A stretch of 64,000 nt of DNA. Origin: Chamaea fasciata. Its lineage: Eukaryota; Chordata; Aves; Passeriformes; Sylviidae. The translations under genes were made by a program, and so were the position numbers. The stretch's first letter is position 1. Each line of letters opens with the position of its first letter. Positions 59,601-64,000 of this stretch are shown piece by piece. Under the pieces are notes generated by a model that saw nothing but the letters and a program-made list of their open reading frames with translations, made no database searches and was not told the origin of the DNA. The DNA lies in NCBI GenBank assembly GCA_029207755.1, contig JARCOQ010000001.1, positions 96,390,640 to 96,454,639 on the forward strand, read 5' to 3'.

Positions 59601-61816
59601 TGGTGACAGTCCCTGAAACAGAAAATGAATATTGTCCAGGGGCACAGCTGTCTGGTGGTGATGCATGTGTACATTTGGAATAATGTTTAGAGCAAAAGTT
59701 TGCCGGCTGTTCTGTGGTGAGATACTGCTGTTACTAATGGAGGAACTAACAGCTTCACTTCCCCTAGTTCGAGGTGATTCATTCCAGAGACAGAGAAGGC
59801 AAAGCCTTCTGGGATCTGGGAGCTTGAAAGCAGCAGCTGCTAGATAAAAAGTGTTACTGCTACAGGACTTCCAGAAAGCTTTTCTTGCCTGAGAATTGTG
59901 GTAATACACAAATTCTTGAAGATGTGCACAAGTGTCTAGCCTGGTTGGTCAGTGCAGGAGAAAAACGTTTTCTAGCAGCTGTTTATTTTGGGAAGAATGA
60001 TGTCAATGATCTAGAAACTGAAATTCACTCAGCTTTGTTTGGATATTGAAACAGACTGTGAAAAGAACCACTGTAAGGGAATAGCTTGTAGACTGAATTA
60101 CCTTTTCAATCAACATGTTTCCACTCCTCCTTGGCTGCCATATTTCAGATTTCATTGAACATGATTGCCTCCTCCAGCTCCTCCTTTGTTTATGTTTTCA
60201 TTTCCTTTTTCTGGCTGATACAAGTCTCATGATTCTTTAGCAAGACTGCTTACCTTCAGGAGCAGAAACCGTGGCTGCAGCTCAAACAGCAGGAGAAGAG
60301 ACATTTCAGGCCTTTTTAACTTTGGGGATTTGTCCTAACTTTGGTTTTCCTATTTGCAGAGTCTTGCTTAGCGAATATTAATTGATGCAAATAAGCCAGT
60401 GATTGACTATTGCAGATAATTCCTTGTCATGCCTAGTAAAGAGGTAAGTAGCTTTGTTGTGGTTCAAGAGCTAGAAATACAAACCACATGTATTTCTTTA
60501 TGGATTTTGTAGTAGTTACACAGGAAGAGTTTGTAAGGAATGAAGACCTGTCTTTGTTAGAGAAGGAGAAAGGAAAAGACAAGCACACATAAAAAGATCT
60601 AACTTCAAAAGAATGCAGCTCAGGACTTGTTCAGGTTGGCCTGAAGGTAAAAATATTTATTTATGAGGTTGATAAAAGATAATCCAGATCTTCTGTAATG
60701 TTTCCTGCTGCAGCATGAACAAGGGTACAGTTTGAAGGAGTTTGTGTATTTGCAATCATATTTTTGTTCAGGTGGACTGGATCAGAACACCTGTTGCTGA
60801 ATTTGTGGTGCATGAGTTAAAGTAACTGGCTTTCATTTGTGTATGTTTTCCCAAGTGATTAATGGACAGCGGGTAGCTGTAGGGACAAGTCAAAAGCCAT
60901 AGAGACTGAAATATTTTTAACTCACAAGCTTGCCTTTGGGTATTTGGATTTCCAGGAGAATAGTGCCAGGAAAACACAGGCTTGGAAGGATGTCTCTAAA
61001 TTTGGTGTGTGTTAGTATTTCAGGTCCTAATTTTTAAATAAGTTGCTCTTTGTGTATCAGATAGAGAACTGAAAATACACACATAACCTTTGTTCTGAGA
61101 TTTTCAGTTACAAGAGAGTCCCTGATACTGGGGAGAGGTGTGTGTGTGTGTAATTCAGATTCACCATGGGAATGTTGTTGAGCATCAGTCTAGGCAGTTC
61201 AGAGAGTTGGAACAACTCCTGGGAAGAGTGATCAGGTTGAAAGGAAGCGAACTTCTTTGGTTTAGTTAGTTAAGTTCCAGCATTACTCAGATCACCTGTG
61301 TTGTGATCTTGTTTTTTTGACAACTGTGTTACTCCCATATTTTGAAGTGTTGCCTCCTTGGAAAACATGGTAGTAGGGATTGAGTGGTACATGGAGATGA
61401 GGTATTGAATTTTTAAGGCCTCTGTGGTACCATTACTTAGTAAGGTGTAAAGAATGAAATGTTGTGCTGCTGTTATATTTTCTCATTTTCTTTTGTCAAT
61501 ACTGTTCCCTGCCTATATGCATAGCTTTACTTTTACAATTAAGTTGGTATTCACCTTTTTTGAGAAACATATGGATGAAGACTAGGGTAAAGTGAAGTTC
61601 AAAAGTCTTAGTGCAGAGATATTCTAGAATTTTGTTAAAGAAAAAGGTAGAAGATGAAATAAAGATGTTATATAATACCAGAACAACTACAAACCCTTGT
61701 ATTTTGTGGTTTGTAGTATTTGAATAGCTCATTTGTCCTAGTTTTATGAACAAACAAATGATATATGTATATAGCTTTTACATATTTATATTTGTATATA
61801 TTTATAATTTTAATAA
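56620..61816. other. TNS3 intron 11, candidate cryptic exon only
   Basis: Intron-like DNA. A stretch with good splice signals is at 60360-60443 (separate entry). Other short frames show no signature. Confidence 0.4.
60360..60443 (+). other. Candidate cryptic exon, 84 bp
   Basis: The acceptor is TTTTCCTATTTGCAG and the donor GTAAGTAG at 60444, with a strong pyrimidine tract. If joined to coding exon 11 (one base of overhang, T), the first codon becomes TAG. It could therefore act as a poison or terminal exon, or as a 5'UTR exon of an internal promoter (it holds ATG at 60429). There is no protein evidence. Confidence 0.2.
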
Positions 61817-62015
61817 GACCAAGTGCAAGGCGCCTGCACCTGGGTTGAGGCATGCCCCAATACCAGTAAAAGCTACGTGATGAACAGATCAAGAATAGCC
61901 CTGCCGTGAAGGACTTGGGGGTGCTGGGGGTTGAGAGGCTGGACACGACCCAGCAACATGCTCTTGCAACCCAGAAAGCCACATGTGTCCTGGGCCATAT
62001 CAAAAGCAGTGTGGG
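61817..62015 (+). mobile_element. CR1 LINE, left part (RT C-terminal region)
   Basis: GACCAAGTGCAAGGC, then CACCTGGGTTGAGGCATG, then GTGAAGGACTTGGGGGTGCT, then CTTGCAACCCAGAAAGCC. These are CR1 ORF2 3' landmarks. The copy is interrupted at 62015 by a solo LTR and continues at 62582. Confidence 0.88.
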
Positions 62016-62581
62016 TGTTGCAGCAGCCCTCTCGTTAGAGGGTAGATATGAGCCAAGACACAGACTTGTTGTTTATCACAGCATGAAAAGGGTCCTGCTT
62101 TATTCCTCTTTACAATTCAGTTATCCTGACTCCAACTATTCACTGACTCAGGCTGCAGAAAGCTCCTACTCTACGTTTCCCTTGCAGCCTCTGACTGTTG
62201 GTTATTTTCTGCTGAACTATGACTGCATGTATTAGTTTGCAGACTCTGAATGCAGGCTTTTACCTAGCTGGACTATGACTGCAGGTTCCAATAACAGGTT
62301 TTAGCTGTAGACTCAGACTGATCTTACAGCAGGGCTTCTCTCTCTTGTTTTGCCTAGTCCTTCCAGATTGTTCCTTCAGTATCTCCTTCCTCATCCCCTC
62401 TTCCTTAGGCCCTCCCATTCCTGCTTCTTCAAGGTCTTCCCCTGACCACACAACCCACCCCTTTTATCACACTTACCTTTATTGGCTATAGCTGTGACTC
62501 ATCAGGGGCAAGGCTATATTGGGTAATTAGCACAGCTCTTACTTATCAGGGTCGAGATCATCTGTAATCCCTTCTCCTACA
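62016..62581 (-). mobile_element. Solo LTR inside CR1, 566 bp, duplication TGTGGG
   Basis: The + strand runs from TGTTGCAGCAGC to TTCTCCTACA. TGTGGG is at 62010-62015 and 62582-62587, a 6-bp duplication. On the minus strand AATAAAGCAGG near 62096 marks polyadenylation, and GATAAAAGGGG near 62462 may be TATA. CR1 sequence joins across the insertion. Confidence 0.92.
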
Positions 62582-63128
62582 TGTGGGCAGCAGTGTGAGG
62601 GAGGTGATTCACCCCCTCCTCTCAGGTGAGATTCCCACCTGCAGTGCTGCATACAAGTATGGGGTCCCCAGCAGAGCAGAGGAGACCACCAAGTTGGTTG
62701 GAAAGATGAATGGATTTCCTTATCTCCTGTCAGGAAAGGCTAGGAGAATTGGGTTTGGTCAGTCTGGAAATGAGAAAGGAAAAATGGAGTGACCTAATTG
62801 CAGCCTTCCACTACCTGAAGGGAGCCCACAAAAAAGATGGAGAGAGATTATTTACGAGAGCATGTAGTGACAGGACAGGCTTTAAACTGAAAGAGGAGAG
62901 ATTTAGATGAGATATAAAGAATAAATAGAGCGTGTCGAGATACTGGAACAGGTAGCACAGAAAAGTTGTGAATGCTCTATCCCTGGAAGTGCTGAAGGCC
63001 AGGTTGGGTGGGGTTTTGAGCAACCTGGTCTATTGGAAGGTATCCCTGCCCATGGCAGGGGGCTTGGAACTAGATGATATTTAAGGTCCCTTGCAACCCA
63101 AACCATTCTATGATATATTCTATGATGA
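62582..63128 (+). mobile_element. CR1 LINE, right part and 3' end
   Basis: This continues the CR1 at 61817 through GGAGTGACCTAATTGCAGCC, CTACCTGAAGGGAGCC, CATGTAGTGACAGGACA and CTGCCCATGGCAGGG. The 3' tail is AAACCATTCTATGA plus a second TTCTATGATG unit, the CR1 terminal repeat. Confidence 0.93.
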
Positions 63129-64000
63129 TAGTTAAAATTAAAAACCTCAAATTAATCTAAGAATGCTTTCCTTCAACTCTGCAAATTAGAAAATAATTTT
63201 GTTATGTGCAATATGCATTTTATTTTTACGATCAGAAAGCTGCAAGATTATATATCCAGACTCCTCAGGAACAGCTGGATTTTTGTTTAGCTATGAGTTT
63301 AATTCTTTCTTGCCTGTTTATAATGCAGAGTGGTATTTTTTTGGTTCCTAAAAAGGTAGCTATTTATTAGAGCAAATTGTCTACTTGCAAGTAAATTGTT
63401 TTTGCCCACAATCACAGTTGTTTTCTTGTGATGTATAATAATACTGTATTGATATTTAAATTAAAAGTCAAAAATCAGCAGGTCCCAAACTCTTCTGTTT
63501 CTCATTTCATTTGTAGACACATAATATGGTTCATCAAGTTCTAGTGTAAATATCCAAAGTAATGTCAGGCTCACCATCCTACTTGTGATCAATGAGACTT
63601 CTTTTGGGGAAGCCATTATTTCAAGAAATTGCTTTAGGGATTTTTGAAACTTGGTAGTGGATGAGACTTTCAGCAGACATTCTTTTTTCTAAAATGGTGT
63701 TCCAGCACCGACTGACCCAGCCCTGGGACTGGCTCAAGCTTTGTGCTGCTGACAAGAGTTTGCAAATTTTACTCTGAAACAGTTTCTGATTGTGAAATTC
63801 AGCTTTTTGAGTTATTATTTTTGTGAGCCCAGAAAAACCTACCTGAAACAACCTCTGATGAAGTGGAGCCTCTGCCTTGAGCAAAAGCCACCAGGCAAAA
63901 GAGAACCTGGCTTGGGTGCTCTGACTTTTTAAAGAAACCCTTGCAACCCCTGGCCCTGTTTCCAGCTGTGGAGCTGCGTCTTAAAGAGACAATACCAATC
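63129..64000. other. TNS3 intron 11, right edge; nothing recognised
   Basis: AT-rich sequence to the window edge. No downstream TNS3 exon was found. Confidence 0.4.

Noticed and set aside
1..64000. tRNA, rRNA, CRISPR or operon-like structure
   Set aside because: No cloverleaf, repeat-spacer array or dense gene packing was seen. The window is animal intron and repeat DNA.

Overview
This window is vertebrate nuclear DNA, almost certainly from a bird. The evidence is a tensin-family gene split into short exons with GT-AG introns, CR1 LINE 3' ends carrying the typical terminal CCATTCTATGA motif, and many LTR elements of types I recognise from avian genomes. No prokaryotic or viral gene set is present. 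I cannot fix the avian order from sequence alone.

Host gene. One protein-coding gene is visible, on the + strand: the 5' coding part of TNS3 (tensin-3). Eleven coding exons (5189-5338, 11360-11410, 12637-12759, 14256-14320, 18186-18269, 21317-21429, 23026-23086, 23248-23320, 42039-42168, 43145-43210, 46491-46595) join in frame to 340 complete codons. They cover the PTEN-like phosphatase domain and its C2 domain. The middle of the protein and its C-terminal SH2-PTB module would lie beyond the right edge. All other long reading frames lie in repeats or intron and look non-genic.

Repeats left of the big intron. There are solo LTRs at 113-1021 (duplication GATGG), 3918-4639, 6443-6991 (duplication GTGAT, inside another degenerate repeat), 9201-9813 and 15890-16363, plus CR1 pieces at 16445-16827, 21832-22370 and 22440-22490. 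A run of 45 T lies at 18035-18079.

The nested block. Coding intron 8 (23321-42038, 18.7 kb) is mostly one stacked retroelement. An ERVL-type provirus (about 23769-39283, + strand) holds a complete but dead class II (ERVK/betaretrovirus-like) provirus in its gag (25850-33538, - strand, duplication TGGTTT). That ERVK in turn carries a solo LTR in its own gag (30747-31267, duplication AGACC). The ERVL also took a solo LTR 13 bp from the ERVK edge (33552-34345, duplication CCTGC) and another in its integrase region (36961-37437, duplication GGGGAC). The ERVK still shows LTR-gag-dUTPase-protease-RT-RNase H-integrase-LTR order, has no env, and has lost residues at the protease, RT and integrase active sites.

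Right part. After coding exon 11 the window is intron with a degraded CR1 (44950-45425), LTRs near 53479-53924 and 56200-56619, and a CR1 split by a solo LTR (62016-62581, duplication TGTGGG). The rest looks like unique intronic sequence. I found no wholly new gene system. The most notable items are the multi-level retroelement nest and how it sits relative to the TNS3 exons.
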